Assembly: GCA_947561585.1 (NCBI GenBank)
Contig: CANNZV010000851.1
Coordinates: forward strand, 124,001 to 188,000
Length of the DNA stretch: 64,000 bases
Direction: 5' to 3'
From: Caprella mutica
Taxonomy: Eukaryota > Arthropoda > Malacostraca > Amphipoda > Caprellidae
Every line of letters starts with the position of its first letter. The first letter of the stretch is position 1. The translations under genes were made by a program, and so were the position numbers. The notes under the pieces were generated by a model. That model made no database searches. It was not told the DNA's origin and worked only from the letters and a program-made list of their open reading frames with translations. Below are positions 35,801-48,600 of the stretch, piece after piece.

Positions 35801-36142
35801 AATATCAATGAAGTAAGAATTTTCTATTTTTATTTATTTATTGTATGCAAGTGGATATCGTTTCGAAGCATATTAGATATATAATTAGGCGTCTGTTCGA
35901 TAGAGAATCCCTATGTATGTTGGATGTCGTAATTTATCTTTCTATTCAACGCTGTTATAACGGTATCGCTCCGATGCCAAATATACTTAATATGATGCGG
36001 TTTAGCGGTGCAAACGGATATCGGATTGATGTCTACTTGATGTCACCATGTCTAATTTGTTACTGGTATTCGATGTCGGAAGAGAGGTTATACAGAGTCG
36101 TTTAGACATCGAATAGATACATTCATGTTTGCTGGGATCAGT

Positions 36143-38106
36143 GTAAATTCATCGCGGGTAAATTCATCGCAGTATATTCATCGCATGGTAATTTCATCAT
36201 AGGTAAATTCATCGCATAATAAATCATTGATGACATATAAAAGGAAGGTAGATAATACAAATAATAGAGAGGTAAATAAAAGATGATAAATATCCACTTT
36301 CTTATTTTCTCTTCATCTAATATATCTACATTCTTTTTTTCTATTGGCTACATCTTGACTCATTCACTATACAGGAGTTCACTATAGAGATACTATAACA
36401 ATGAAATATGTTGTTTACATGACTGATCTCAGAACAGAAAATTATACTAATTTAAAAGAATAAAACCATTTATTCATGAAATGAATATGTTCTAAGATAT
36501 ATATTTTTCTTACCAAGAATGTTTTTTTTCATATTAAGAATTTTCTGTATTATAATTATGCTCAAGACTATATTTTTATACCAAACGCATATTGTCACAT
36601 CCCTAGTTATTATGGTAGCAAAGGTCTTTAATTAAGTTAATACTGTAGACTCTGAAAAATTGGGCAAATACTGCATTGGTCCTTGGGCCCAATTGTGAGG
36701 GGTCCAATTGTCTTGGGACCTAATTGTCGTGGGGACTAATTGTCCTGGGCCCAATTTTCGGTCCACGAAATAATATATGGATATGTTGCTCAAGTAAACA
36801 GTTAATATTGAAGATTAAATTCTACCGTTACAACTGCACAAAAAATATATCTTGTAGCGTTATAAAACTCTTAATTTATTTCTCATTATTCATTATTCAT
36901 ATTTCCATTTTATATTTATTTATTCTTTTTCTTCATCGTAAAATTTGTTTTCCGTACTTCTGTGTACACCATGTAAGGTTACCTCCAGAAATATTAAATT
37001 CTTAACCAGTAGTGTTATAGCCTTTGCTAGTAGTGCATCTCTTAATATAAACATTGTGGAATTTAAGTGTAGCTACATTTTGTGTACAGTTTTCATTACT
37101 TTATTTTTGAACTAAATCATTTCTTTTAAAATCTAACTTTTCTCAATTTACTTTTTTTTTATAAATTAACTGTGATTGAAAGTTTTGGATTCTTATTCAT
37201 ATTACCGTGTTCTATTACACTAGCTATTACTTCTCTTAAATTTAATTATTTAGTTTTTTAAAATCTTTTTATGATGCACTTTTCTATTTTGTTCTAGATC
37301 ATTTCGCATACAATCATTTCGCATAATATAACTGCCCTACCGTATTAAATATTAAACCTAAAATTTGATTTAAAATAAACTAGTGTTGTATAACCTCTCT
37401 GAGGTGAGTTTAAACTGTTTATATAAAATTGTGCATTATTTGTTATATCTTTAAAACTATTAGGTACTTATGCTGTGTATAATTCAAATTACAGGTGTCG
37501 GTCGGACCCAAATAAAATCTTGAGAATTCAAACATTGTTACTCCTGACCTTCCCTCAATCTAAATCACCTTTAAAAAGATAAATTATAATCAATACCTCT
37601 CAATTAATTAGAAAACCTGGTTCCCATTTACTGAGGCAATTATGCTTTGCTGATCATATTTTCAAAAAGGTGTAGCATTTACAGTTAAGTTGTTCTTCAA
37701 ACTATGAGTAGCTACACATATACGTAATTTGAAAAATATTTAAAATTTAAATTAAAGAAAAATATTCATAACTATAAAATAATAAATTAGTGCAGGTATA
37801 CTCACATATTAAATATTTTAAATCAAATATTAATTGAATGATATACATGCGAAAATTATATGACATTCTACTACTATGTAAAATCCAATCATTATAAAAT
37901 AAAATAAAGTGAGGTCGGCGTGATAATTTGCAAAAAGTATATTTAAGTTTAACAATTTAATTTTATAATGTACCATGCGATTAATTTACCATGCGATGTA
38001 TTTACCATGCGATGAATTTACCATGCGATGAATTTACCACGCGATGAATTTACCATGCGATGAATTTACGACGAAGAATTTACCGGCGATGAATTTACCG
38101 GATACC
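36143..38106. mobile_element. Inverted-repeat element 8 with AATTCATCGC arms
   Basis: The left arm at 36143-36213 has about five units (GGTAAATTCATCGCAT). The right arm at 37971-38106 has about eight 16-bp units (TACCATGCGATGAATT) in inverse orientation. It abuts element 7 and overlaps the right arm of the 340-bp inverted repeat, so the two are interlocked rather than simply nested. The 93-codon frame at 36724-37005 within it is not recognised. Confidence 0.6.
36410..36775 (-). repeat. Long inverted repeat, right arm (partner 32891-33230)
   Basis: Reverse complement of the left arm: ATGCTCAAGACTATATTTTT, then the MITE terminus CATATTGTCACATCCCTA, then GTCTTTAATTAAG, then 16-bp units with GGGCCCAATTGT and CTAATTGTCGTGGGG, ending TTTTCGGTCCACG. 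Confidence 0.7.
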
Positions 38107-38524
38107 TATACTGACTACCGATTATTCATATCTACATGAAAGTTATCTTGGTTTTTTGGAATTTAATTTAATTAACAAATTTATTGAGTCAAATTCTTTA
38201 TTTTTACTGAAAAAAGTTGCAACGATGAAGAAAAAATTGACCTTCTATTTTTTGACGAAAAGGCAAAAAATCAGGCCGTATAATTAAGTAAGCCATGGAT
38301 CCATATGATAATGATTCAAATTAATACGACTTATTTGAATACTTAAAAGATTTTTATTACACCGGAACTTGAGATTAGCATCCAAATGTGATTTAAGGGG
38401 CTTGCTAATATGTCCCTTATCAGGTATATCAATATAATTTTAGAGAATATAGCATATTTCAAAGATAATATTGTATCTTTGAACTTTCCTAGTAATAACA
38501 AAGTAACACTTCTTTATTGTGTCT

Positions 38525-38657
38525 TCTGCTCAATCTTTTTCTGGGCTTAATTGTTCTGGGGCTCCAATTATTTGGAGCCCAATTGTCGTGGGGACCAATT
38601 GTCTTGAGCCCAAATGTTGGCGGGCCCAATTGTCCTGGTCCCAACTGTCGGTGCACC
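38525..38657 (-). repeat. GGGCCCAATTGTC array, right end of the outer element
   Basis: About six 15-18-bp units (GGAGCCCAATTGTCGTGG, GGGCCCAATTGTCCTGG). They are followed directly by the continuation of the 20-bp GGATCAACAGGACATACTTA array at 38659-38720. Confidence 0.7.
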
Positions 38658-38720
38658 TTAGGAACAACAGGACATACTTGAAATCAACAGGACACATTCA
38701 GGATCAAGAGCTTAGAGGAC

Positions 38721-39654
38721 ACATATAGCAACAAGTAGCACATATGAATAGAGTTAATACATAGAAACAAGAAGACATTATAAACAACAATAAAACGCAT
38801 TTCATTTTGTTACATATATATGGAAAGTAGAATTATCCAAGCGAATTAATGTAATCAGCATTAGCTATAGGTAGTAACAATTTTTCTAATTTTTTGTCTC
38901 ATATTCTAATATTGATAAACTATAATATAGATAGCTGTAATAGAAAGACTGTATCTAACAAACAACTATTGGTCATAAAATTCATTGTCAGGTTTTTCAC
39001 CCTTCTCCTGATGATGAATAGAAAGATTTCTATTTGAAAGCTTGAAACCAAAAATACCTTCAACGCTGAGTTTGAATAACCGCTGGTATTATGAATTTCC
39101 CGTTGAGTTTGAATATCTTCAATCAAATGTAATGAGTCTAATGACTGTTTGTCATACTTATTATTAGGGCTGAGACAATATGTTCTTAAAGCTATAGATC
39201 CAAAAAATACCATAGACGAAACTAAAAGAAATGGTATCGAATACTAAATACAGCTGGTTTAGAACGATTCAATAGTTGCGAAACCTATTATCAAATGTAG
39301 GGTAAGTTAAAAATTATCGGTCGGTCCCACATAAAATAAAAAAACGATGGTCGGTCCCACATAAAATAAAAAAACGATGTATGTAATAATAATTATTTTA
39401 CATTCATTTTAATTGGTATCCCTGATACCTGCAGCTATCATAGATATCAACAGCTACAATAAAATAATTAGTATTATTATGCTATCGGTTTTTCTTATCT
39501 TATTTGATCGAAGATGTGACACTGACCGATAATTCGTAACTTACCCTACGGCCCTACCTACCTACCTACTGAGTATAGCTGACCATACAAACGCTTGTAT
39601 TATTTATAGACATTTTTCTTTATTCCACTATATAAATTACACTAAATATATGCT
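38721..39654. other. Intergenic DNA with a MITE end and a short direct duplication
   Basis: TTAGGGCTGAGACAATATG at 39162 resembles the TAGGGTTGTGAC MITE terminus. A 32-bp direct duplication containing GATGGTCGGTCCCACATAAA lies at about 39320-39378. No gene was found. Confidence 0.5.
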
Positions 39655-40893
39655 TATTAAATTGCCCTTTTCCTATGGGATTGATAGTAAATTATCACCT
39701 ATTTTCTAAGTAGATGAGGCTTGTTAATAAACTTATCCCATAGAGCAAAATAAGTCTCCGGGTTCGTTACAATTGTTGTATTATCTTAACTTGAAGAGAT
39801 TTAGAGGTAATTGATTGAATTCTATTAAACTGACAAATGACTAAACGGTAAAAGTTTTTAGAAAGTAAATTAAACACAAGGAAGTTTCAAATGGGTGTAC
39901 TTATATTAAAGTTCGAATAGTACAGAGTTCTAAGACTTACGCACAAGTCTTCAAATAACACAACACAAGTTTTAAATAAACTAGCGGTTGAGTAAACTTA
40001 AGGGTTTAAAATAAACAAGGGTCTGAGTTGCCAACTCACGAAACCCGTGGATGGACAAGTCCGACCGGACTTGGTCCGACCAACCAGTCTTCAAGAGACC
40101 ATCGCGAACTATGAACACTTTAGTTAGGTGCCAATGGTATTGAAAGGATGAACTGGAGAGTCCAACCTTCCAGTGAGTGAATAAACTTCTGTTAAGGTAC
40201 TGATAGTACTTTTCAAAGATGTTTTTCTACTCACTGCAGATAGAAATAACACACAATGCATTATTCAAATTATACACGCTAGTGGTAATGGCTTTCTATA
40301 CGATTAACATATAGATCGATCAGATTTACTAATAGTTCATTTTAGTGAAACCTGATTTACTAATAAACATCCAAATTTAAGCATACTATTTCAGAGTCCT
40401 GTTTAACCTATACATGATCAGAAATGTTACAAGTTCCTAACTATTAATTAAGTATTTCAATTAGAATAATTGAAGTACTTACTTAATTCTTTTTAAATTA
40501 ATTAAGTATTAATTTCAATTCTATCTATAGAAAAAGAACTCAATATTCTAAGTTGTATAACTGATTTACAAAGTTCATGAAGTTATATAACTTAGTACAA
40601 ATTACAAAGTTATATTCTGAGTTACAAGTTATAGCTCTGGGTTACAAGTTATAAAGTTATGTTCTGAAGTTACAAGTTATATTAGCGGCTTACATCAAAG
40701 CTATTCGTTTATAATTATATTCGAGCTCCTAGCGAGAATAACATGACCATAAATTTAAATAGCATTTCCTTCTAATGAACAGTGTACAAGATTAAAAAGA
40801 TTATGGCTGATTAAATGATTATCAAATTATAGAAATTGAAAGATTAAGTAAAGATACAAGTTCAGCGTATTAACAATCCTTCTATTGTTAATA
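39655..40893 (-). repeat. LTR, left copy (3' LTR in element orientation)
   Basis: Begins TATTAAATTGCCC and ends ATTGTTAATA on the plus strand. The ends form the short inverted repeat TATTAA/TTAATA rather than the common TG/CA. It contains hairpins GAGTTGCCAACTC (40025-40037) and CAAGTCCGACCGGACTTG (40056-40073). Confidence 0.93.
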
Positions 40894-40910
40894 TCACTCC
40901 CCCCTTCATG
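40894..40910 (-). other. Polypurine tract of the LTR element
   Basis: On the minus strand CATGAAGGGGGGAGTGA directly precedes the 3' LTR. This is the expected place and composition for the plus-strand primer of reverse transcription. Confidence 0.75.
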
Positions 40911-42593
40911 TTTCAACCGACTTGTCGGTTGAATTTCAATTTCTAAACCCTTATTATCGAAATCCAATCGAAAAAATATCATAACAAATTTCGAACAACA
41001 CTCGGAAAACATCCTATGAAATTTCTTAAAATTTCTAAGTCCGAAACATAAATTATATCTATTAAAACAAAAGAAATTTCAGATCAAATTTGATTTGCTA
41101 AATAGATCAGTCTTTTCATCATAAAAATTGTGTGTACAAAAGTATGATGACAAGACAATTCCTATCCTATAAGTAATCATGAATTCTACCTCTGATCACG
41201 ATATTAAATCAAAATAGAGTGAAATTTTATAAGTTATTCTACTCATATTCAGAAACATACATCAAAAATATATTTTCATTTTATGGGATTTATTTAATTA
41301 ATAAAGATATTCAAATATCTAACCTTGTTTGTAATTATTCAAAATCGAACCTTAAATCCCATTTCATTCAGTTCTAAAATTCAAAACATGAAATATCAAA
41401 TCTCAAAATTCAAGTTGAACAATCATAAACTTCAATCTATAACTGCTAAATTTATTTTTTGATTTTTTAAAATAAAAGTAACCATTACCTTTCTAAAAAT
41501 TAAATATTTATGTTCTCATTTCTTAAACACTTAAATGGAAATAGTATCCAGGTGAATGTCTAGTCATTGAAAACACCCTTAAAGTTTTTCTTCAAAATAT
41601 AAAGTTCGTTTAATACTTTACTGCAATATAGTCCAACTATAAACATCTTACTTTCATTCAAGAACCAAAATTATAATGCTTACAAATAAGATTATCAATA
41701 AAATCTAAGCATACGATTATAATATATCTACTATTATTATATCTTCTACTTCAAGCAACGTAATTTGAAACGTCGGAAATAAAGTTAAGTAATTGTCAAA
41801 TGAAATTAATTTCAAAATCAATAGAGATTAATTACCTTTCATATTTCCAATGAATATAATCTATAATCAATAGAACTTAGTTAACTTTTATATCTCAAAT
41901 GAATATAATCTATAGTCAATAGAACTTAATTTACTTTTATATCTCAAATGAATATAATCTTACATCAAAATCGAAACTTCATTATAGTTTATTCTAATTC
42001 CAAAATATTCATTTCAAAATATATGAGTATAACTAAATTCGTTATTACTTATCTTAAACTTCTCTCTTCTTAAACTATGGTTATATATGTTATGTAATAT
42101 TATACGAGCTATATTATTGGTTAGTATTCATCTATACTATTGTTAGCTTTACATAACCTATTTTTATTCTTATTGAATAAACATATTCAGATTTCGTTTA
42201 AAATATTCAATGAAATAAAAAGTTACTTGAAAATCAAAAATTCAACTTCGAAATCTGTAAACTATCAAATGAAATCTTAAGTAATCCTTTAAAGAATTAA
42301 TTTTCAAATAAACATCAATGATTAAATGCTCATAACCTGAATGTTTCAATAAGCAATTAATATTTAAACTTTCTTTAAAGTAAATTCAAAGTATAGAAAT
42401 CTAAGTTAATTGGACTAAAGTAATAATCCAAAATTTAGAATAATAAGATCAAGGTGAAATGATCTAAATGTGTCGGTACCATCAGAGAAAACTTCTCAAA
42501 GTAGGTACATGAGAGTTGAAGCCCCCATGTTCATTCTCCTCCTTCAGAATGAATGGTTCCCTCAGGTTACCGGGCATTGGTTTGTGACGTCAC

Positions 42594-42725
42594 CAAATAT
42601 GACTGCGAAGTCGTCATCAAGTATGACTGTGAAGTCATCATCCAGTATGACTGTGAAGACATCAACAAATATGAAAGGGAAGTCGTCACCAAATATGACT
42701 GAAGTCGTCACCAAGTATGCTCCAC
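42594..42725 (+). repeat. 24-bp-type tandem repeat inside the LTR element
   Basis: About five units of GTCATCAAGTATGACTGTGAA with drift. The repeat keeps a 133-codon frame open on the plus strand (42470-42871, SSSMTVKSSSSMTVK), opposite to the inferred element orientation. I do not regard that frame as a gene. Confidence 0.7.
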
Positions 42726-44507
42726 TGATCAGCCTTCTCGTCACCAGGCGTAGCTCGGCTTATCCTTTTCGGATCAACAAGTTACTGGTGTTGGATTGTT
42801 CCAACATCTGGTTTGTTATTGCTCTGCTCCAGTTTCTCGAGAGATGTTTTACAAGTTTTGGGAAAAAATAAATCATTAATTTAAGTATAATTAGGATTAT
42901 ATTTTTACCTAACTATTACTTTTAGACTTACAGTTGAAGGATAATATTACTATTTTACCATTGCTAAAACATGATTGTTTTAATTATTTCCAAAATTTTG
43001 TACAATGATTCTACAAAATTCTTTAATATTATAGTATTGTTATAATCCTTCAAGTAATATTGTAGTTTGATAATATATATCTCACATAACATTTATTTCA
43101 AAATATACCTCATTCAGTTTACAATACATATTCCTATTATTATAAAACTGTAAAGAAGGGGTTAGTTTATATATATAACATATTTTTCACTTAAAACTAG
43201 GTTCATGAAAATCTTGGACACAATCAAAACTGTTATGTTTCTTTTTATTGTTACGTTACTTTACAAGATTTTCACTTATAGTGATAAATTCATAGTAAAA
43301 TCTAGTAATTCACCTTCAACCGATGTCTTGCCCATAACGTCAGATCGTCAGATGGATGGGGTTCATTGCTTTTGGTTAGCCTCTTTTACGTGTGTTTCTG
43401 CAATTACAGGTGAACTTTACTAGCTTATACAAGAAACTTACATCTTACATAGATTATTTATCTACTATTACATTACATTTCATCAATAATTATAAGTGTT
43501 AGTCAACATAATTTTCTTAATTACTCTTAACTTACAAACACACAGTTATTTATATATATTTTATGTTTCACTAAACATCAATGCATTATATATAATTTAC
43601 ATTTCTTTAAACCTCAGTGTATATTGTAGTTACCCTTAGGAGTTAATGTTATTGATCTAACCATTGAAAGAAATTAATTGAACACAAACGATGTCGTTTT
43701 TTTAGCTATTAATTATATTTCGTTATGTTCCTTTTATAATCATAAATTTTCGTACAGAATTAAATCTCATTAATTTTTTCATTTGCTTTAACTCAAGTTT
43801 AATGTATTCATTTACTTTTTCAAGTAATAATTTAAATATCATCAAGATTCTTGTTATCATTAAACTCAATACTCAAAAATATTTTCGTAATTCCCATTTA
43901 TCACTAAAGAGCCTTTTACTCTTATTTCAGTATCATTAAACTTTTCAAACGTTTTCTTTATTTGAATCCATACATTATTTATTAAATTATATAACTGTCC
44001 CTTTAAAACTCAAACTTTTTAATTACATTTAAACTGCTATACTGAGTTTAATTAATAAATTCATATACGTAACATGAAAGTATTTTACAATTCTCGTTAC
44101 ATTTATTTTTATGAAATAAATCCGTTCTATTCGATCGCTTTTATTATTTACTATTTCATTTTAATCCTTTTTATACTCATGTAAAATCAACTACATTCAT
44201 TCTTTTATAAATCTGGAAATATTACGGTTCCCCCTTGAAATTTTTCTTTAGAAGAAGATTTTCCCTTCAGGGTATTTACTGTACTCTGGTTGACCTTTGA
44301 ACCTGCAATTACTGTTTTCTCTTAGTAATATTTGCCCTTACAGTTTAGAATGAATATTCTTTATGCATTAGGAATATCCCCTTTTTTCAAATATCAACAT
44401 ATAATTAATTATACATCTTGATTTATAACTTTCTAATATATTTATCTCACAATTCCATGTATAATCACACTTAATTACACTTCAATCCATTATTGTAATC
44501 TTTTTCG

Positions 44508-44630
44508 GGTCTAATTTTATTCTTCATTCTGAGAGGAATAAATAGAATGTTCGCCTAACTTATGTTTGGAAATTCTTTAGGGTCTATTTTATTCTTCATT
44601 CTGAGAGGAATAAATAGAATGTTCCCCTTA
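44508..44630. repeat. Tandem duplication inside the LTR element
   Basis: TTTATTCTTCATTCTGAGAG and GAATAAATAGAATGTTC appear twice about 74 bp apart. Confidence 0.85.
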
Positions 44631-46544
44631 AGATTGGATCAAACATTTCCTTGGTTATATATTTATATATTATCATATATAAAAGTTTTAACGAACTATC
44701 TTTTTCAGCAATTATTTTATATATCATTGTACATAAACATTAGAATTGAAGTACATGTATATTATATTGCATGTTTTCATTGTTCATTATACATTCAATA
44801 GTATTCGACTATTTATTTAGAATTCATTTCTAAATTTATATATCAAGAATTCAGTATCTTTATTTTAATTAACAAGTACAAACATTTTTATTTATCATCT
44901 TGAAAATCAAAAATTCAACATAAAATATTACACTTCTATTATAAATAAAAGAATTCAAATTAAATGTGAAATAATATTAATTGAAATATTTGCTTCGTAT
45001 CTTGTTATCATTCAAATCATTCGTTAAACCCTCCATTTGTTATGGTGTTTCAAATATTAGTTCCTGCTACATCTTGGATTGTATTACAATATAGTTCATA
45101 GAGAACAGTAGATTGAATTACTTCATGTCATTTAATTATAAATAACTATTAATTCTTATTCATACATTGTTCTTACAGGTTCTTATTCCCACACAAGTAA
45201 TAACTTATATTACTGCAGTTCCTCAAATTTATCATATTATTAAATTATGATATTACACTTATTTCATGACATTAATTCCATGATTTTATTTCGACGAAGA
45301 ACCTGTAACTCATTTATTTATCAAACATTACAGTTATCATTAAAAGAAATCATCAAGAGCTCTCTTTCAAACTCATTTATTTATCAAATAATTAATTAAA
45401 TAATTAATTATTATTTCTGAGTAACCGACTGGAATAATCACATTAATTCCTAGATCTTTTATTCTCCATTTAATACTCATTATTTTATTCATATTATATC
45501 CTTGCTATCGTCAACTATAGTGTTACTGACTGTACTACCTGAATGTGTGACTAATATTAATAGCTCTGTTGACAATAACTTCCCACTTGAGAATTTACAT
45601 CGCTTCCTTCAAGATTACGTTTAGTCTTGACTTTTTACTAGTCAACTATTATAAAATCAAGTTTCGTTATATTTTTACGTTAAGTTATATTTTTATATAT
45701 ATAACGTTTGCTATATTTTATACTTTATTAATAGAAAAAGAGTCTTAAGATAATTGTTTTATCTCTTATACATTAATGTTCGATTGCTTGCATTTAATTC
45801 ACTATTCAAATCAAGTCTTACAATTTAATTATAAAATTCAGCAAATCTTTGCTCTTATAGTATTTTCTTTCTCAGAATTATCGTCTGACAAATACAATTG
45901 TCTGAATTCACATCGTTTTTTATACGATTATTTCGTTCATATGAACTAATCACCATTGGCGATTATTATAAGTTATTATTCGTCACTGGAATAATTACAA
46001 CAACTTCTTATTTAACGGATAATTATTTATACTCAATATATATTCAATATACGTAAACTGCGTTGAATCTTTCTTATATCGTTATTTCGTTCATTATTGA
46101 GTTACTGGAGATTTTACGTTAAAGCATATAATTATTTAATTACGTTAAACAATAACCTTTAATCAAATCAATTATTTCTTACTTTTAATTATTACAGGAA
46201 TATAGTTTGAAACTAGATCACATATTGATTATTTAGTATCAAACCTACTTTTCCCCTCTAGTTACCACATATTACCCGATATTACATTAACTATGGTTAA
46301 GCAGTATTAACCTCTAGGTAACTTTAAATCTCTTCAAAAATATTCAATATACAATATTAATATCTATATCATTCCTTGTCAATCCTTTAAAATGTTTCAC
46401 TCTTTTTATACTGAGTCATACCTCTGAGTTTAATATTTACGTTATATCTTAATCTGACTCGATTATCATTAATCACTGAAACGATTGACAGGTTCTTTTT
46501 TCAAATACTGCGATTATTACTATTTGAATAGGAATACATCATAA

Positions 46545-46985
46545 TTATCAATTGACTTCATCCCTGAAAATTAGGTATGATTCGTTACATATGTACGTTA
46601 CGTGCATATCATAGGTATTTCCGGTTTACCTGAAACCTTGTTTATTTTTATAAATATAAATTGACATTATAATTATCTATTGACTTCATCCCTGAAAATT
46701 AGGTATGATTTCGTCATATATGTACAATACGTGCACATCTTAGGTATTTGCGGTTTTACCTGAAACCCATTTTTATATTTTATAATATCACAACTCAATG
46801 TTGTATCTTAGGTATTTACGGTTTTACCTGAAACCCTTTTTATATTTTATAATATCACAACTCAATGTTGTATCTTAGGTATTTACGGTTTTACCTGAAA
46901 CCCTTTTTACATCTTATAATATCACAACTAAATGTTGTATCTTAGGTATTTACGGTTTTACCTGAAACCTCGTCTATATTTTATA
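46545..46985. repeat. Tandem repeats of about 70 and 120 bp inside the LTR element
   Basis: A longer unit containing TTGACTTCATCCCTGAAAAT and TAGGTATGATT is duplicated at 46550-46760. A unit of about 70 bp containing CTTAGGTATTTACGGTTTTA and CACAACTCAATGTTGTAT repeats at 46765-46985. Confidence 0.85.
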
Positions 46986-48464
46986 ATATGACAACTCATT
47001 TGACTTTCACTGACTTATAGGATGTTTTGACCCTATAGTCAGATATTGACATCTGTGACTGTACTTTCGGTATATTTCTATATGATATAACCGTTTTTAT
47101 GATATCAACTTCTCTCGATATCACTTTCTCTTGATATTACCTACTAAACAAAACAGCGTAATTTATAATTTCCAAAGATTTTTTATCGACGTTATTGCTT
47201 TTTAAGCCACAAACAATAAATATCATTTCATTAAAATATGCAAAATTAATGAAATACGAGAATGGGTTAATTACTTCCATTCCAGTACTAAAAATATGGA
47301 AAATTACCTCGTTAATATAAAATAGGTATATCGTTACTTTACCAAATTCACCTTTGGTTATTTACATGACAAATTCACAGGTTATAAGACCCATTTAATT
47401 TATCATCAACTTGGAATATTTTTATTCTCCTTATCTGTGAATGTACAGTTACATATTCCATCTGTATCTCTATTTATGAGTACACAGGTTACTACTAATA
47501 TATTTGCAACTATATTAGCTCATTTAAACATTGTCCTAATGTTTTTTACTTAATACTTTAAAAATTCATACTTTCAAAATAGTATTTTAAGTTCGTTCTC
47601 ATCATTTGAACTTTCTCTCTAAGCTTCTTCGAAATTCTTATATACGATTTTCTGAATTCCTTTATAATTATTTATTATAATTATACTTCGCCTTTTATAG
47701 GACAACAACAGTTATTTTGTTATATAACGTGCTTTCCACGTTATTTGCAATCTTCGCACATTTATACAACTTTCACTTTCTGAAACATAAGTTCCATTAG
47801 TTTTCAATGATTTTACTTATAGAATAATTATGCAAAATAAATTAGATTTAAATGTCGTTCTCAGTCAGATAATTATAAAAGTACTGAAATACATGGTATT
47901 ATTAGCCTGTCAAAATGTAAATAGTTTTCACTATCCCGACACATCTAAAATATTCTATGCAATTAATATATTCCCAGATTCAATTATATCTGTTAAAAGT
48001 TTATAACCTTTAAATGATACGCATTGACTAAAATTGTCATATCATCTTACTTTACTACTAACTGCGCTATTTGAGGCTACTGGTCTTTGACACTACTTTT
48101 TACTCCACTATTTGAGACTATGATATAAATCTATCATTCCCCCCAGGAATGTAGTGTCATAACTACACTTTATATTACTAGGAACCTTTGTGGCAGGTTG
48201 TAACTATTTGTGTCGTATTTTGGTAAAGCCATTCTTTATTACATACTACCTTATCTAACAAAACCTTTCAATATACACTGTAAAGATTAATAATTAGTAA
48301 AGATTAATAAAGACAATATAAAAATTCGCAATACAAAATATAAGTAGACATTATTATATTCCAGACACAAAATTCATTACAATATATTAACTTTAGGTTA
48401 ATTAGTTAAATAGCATCACCTAATTTGCCTCTCGTTGTTTAGCTGCCTGTTTACCAGATGGTAG

Positions 48465-48600
48465 TGTAGATTATAAATCTCATGTAGGGTTGCCTCACAG
48501 CTCTCCTTTTTTCTGGAGTCATTCGATTTCTTCTGTTCTCCCGTTTAGATTGTAGATTTCATGAAGTATTGCCTCGTAGCTCTCCTTTTTTCTACTTGCG
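48465..48600. repeat. Imperfect duplication inside the LTR element
   Basis: GTAGATT(A/T)... followed by TTGCCTC(A/G)(C/T)AGCTCTCC and TTTTTTCT occurs twice, about 75 bp apart. It is part of the non-coding interior near the 5' end of the element. Confidence 0.65.

Larger units (their letters stand above)
33654..36139. mobile_element. Inverted-repeat element 7 (GGATCCCAACAAACAT ends)
   Basis: The left end GGATCCCAACAAACATATGA (33654) mirrors the right end ATGTTTGCTGGGATC (36125-36139). Both inner flanks (33665-33910 and 35850-36120) are rich in GATATCG, TCGATGTC and GTCTGTTT motifs. The interior contains dispersed repeat copy 3 and a SINE copy. The 86-codon frame at 35845-36105 lies in the arm and is not a gene. 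Confidence 0.5.
33498..38303. repeat. Inverted repeat pair, GGCTTACTTAATTATACGG arms
   Basis: The left arm at 33498-33568 and right arm at 38237-38303 are near-identical in inverse orientation, including ATGGCTTACTTAATTATACG, GCCTGATTTT and AGAAGGTCAAT. They lie inside the outer GGGCCC-armed element. They may be a subterminal part of the same element or a nested one. Confidence 0.65.
32891..38657. mobile_element. Inverted-repeat element 6, outer unit, in a 20-bp array
   Basis: The left edge GGACCGACAGTTGGGCCCAA (32891) mirrors the right edge GGTCCCAACTGTCGGTGCACC at 38637-38657. Both ends have 15-16-bp units containing GGGCCCAATTGTC (32900-32970 and 38525-38640). A TAGGAAC(C/A)A sequence precedes the left edge (32881) and follows the right edge (38659), consistent with a target duplication of about 8 bp. 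Other inverted repeats, a SINE and a dispersed repeat lie inside. No transposase is visible. Confidence 0.6.

Noticed and set aside
42470..42871. 133-codon open frame in the LTR element
   Set aside because: It is on the strand opposite to the inferred element orientation. A 24-bp repeat holds it open and no domain is recognisable.
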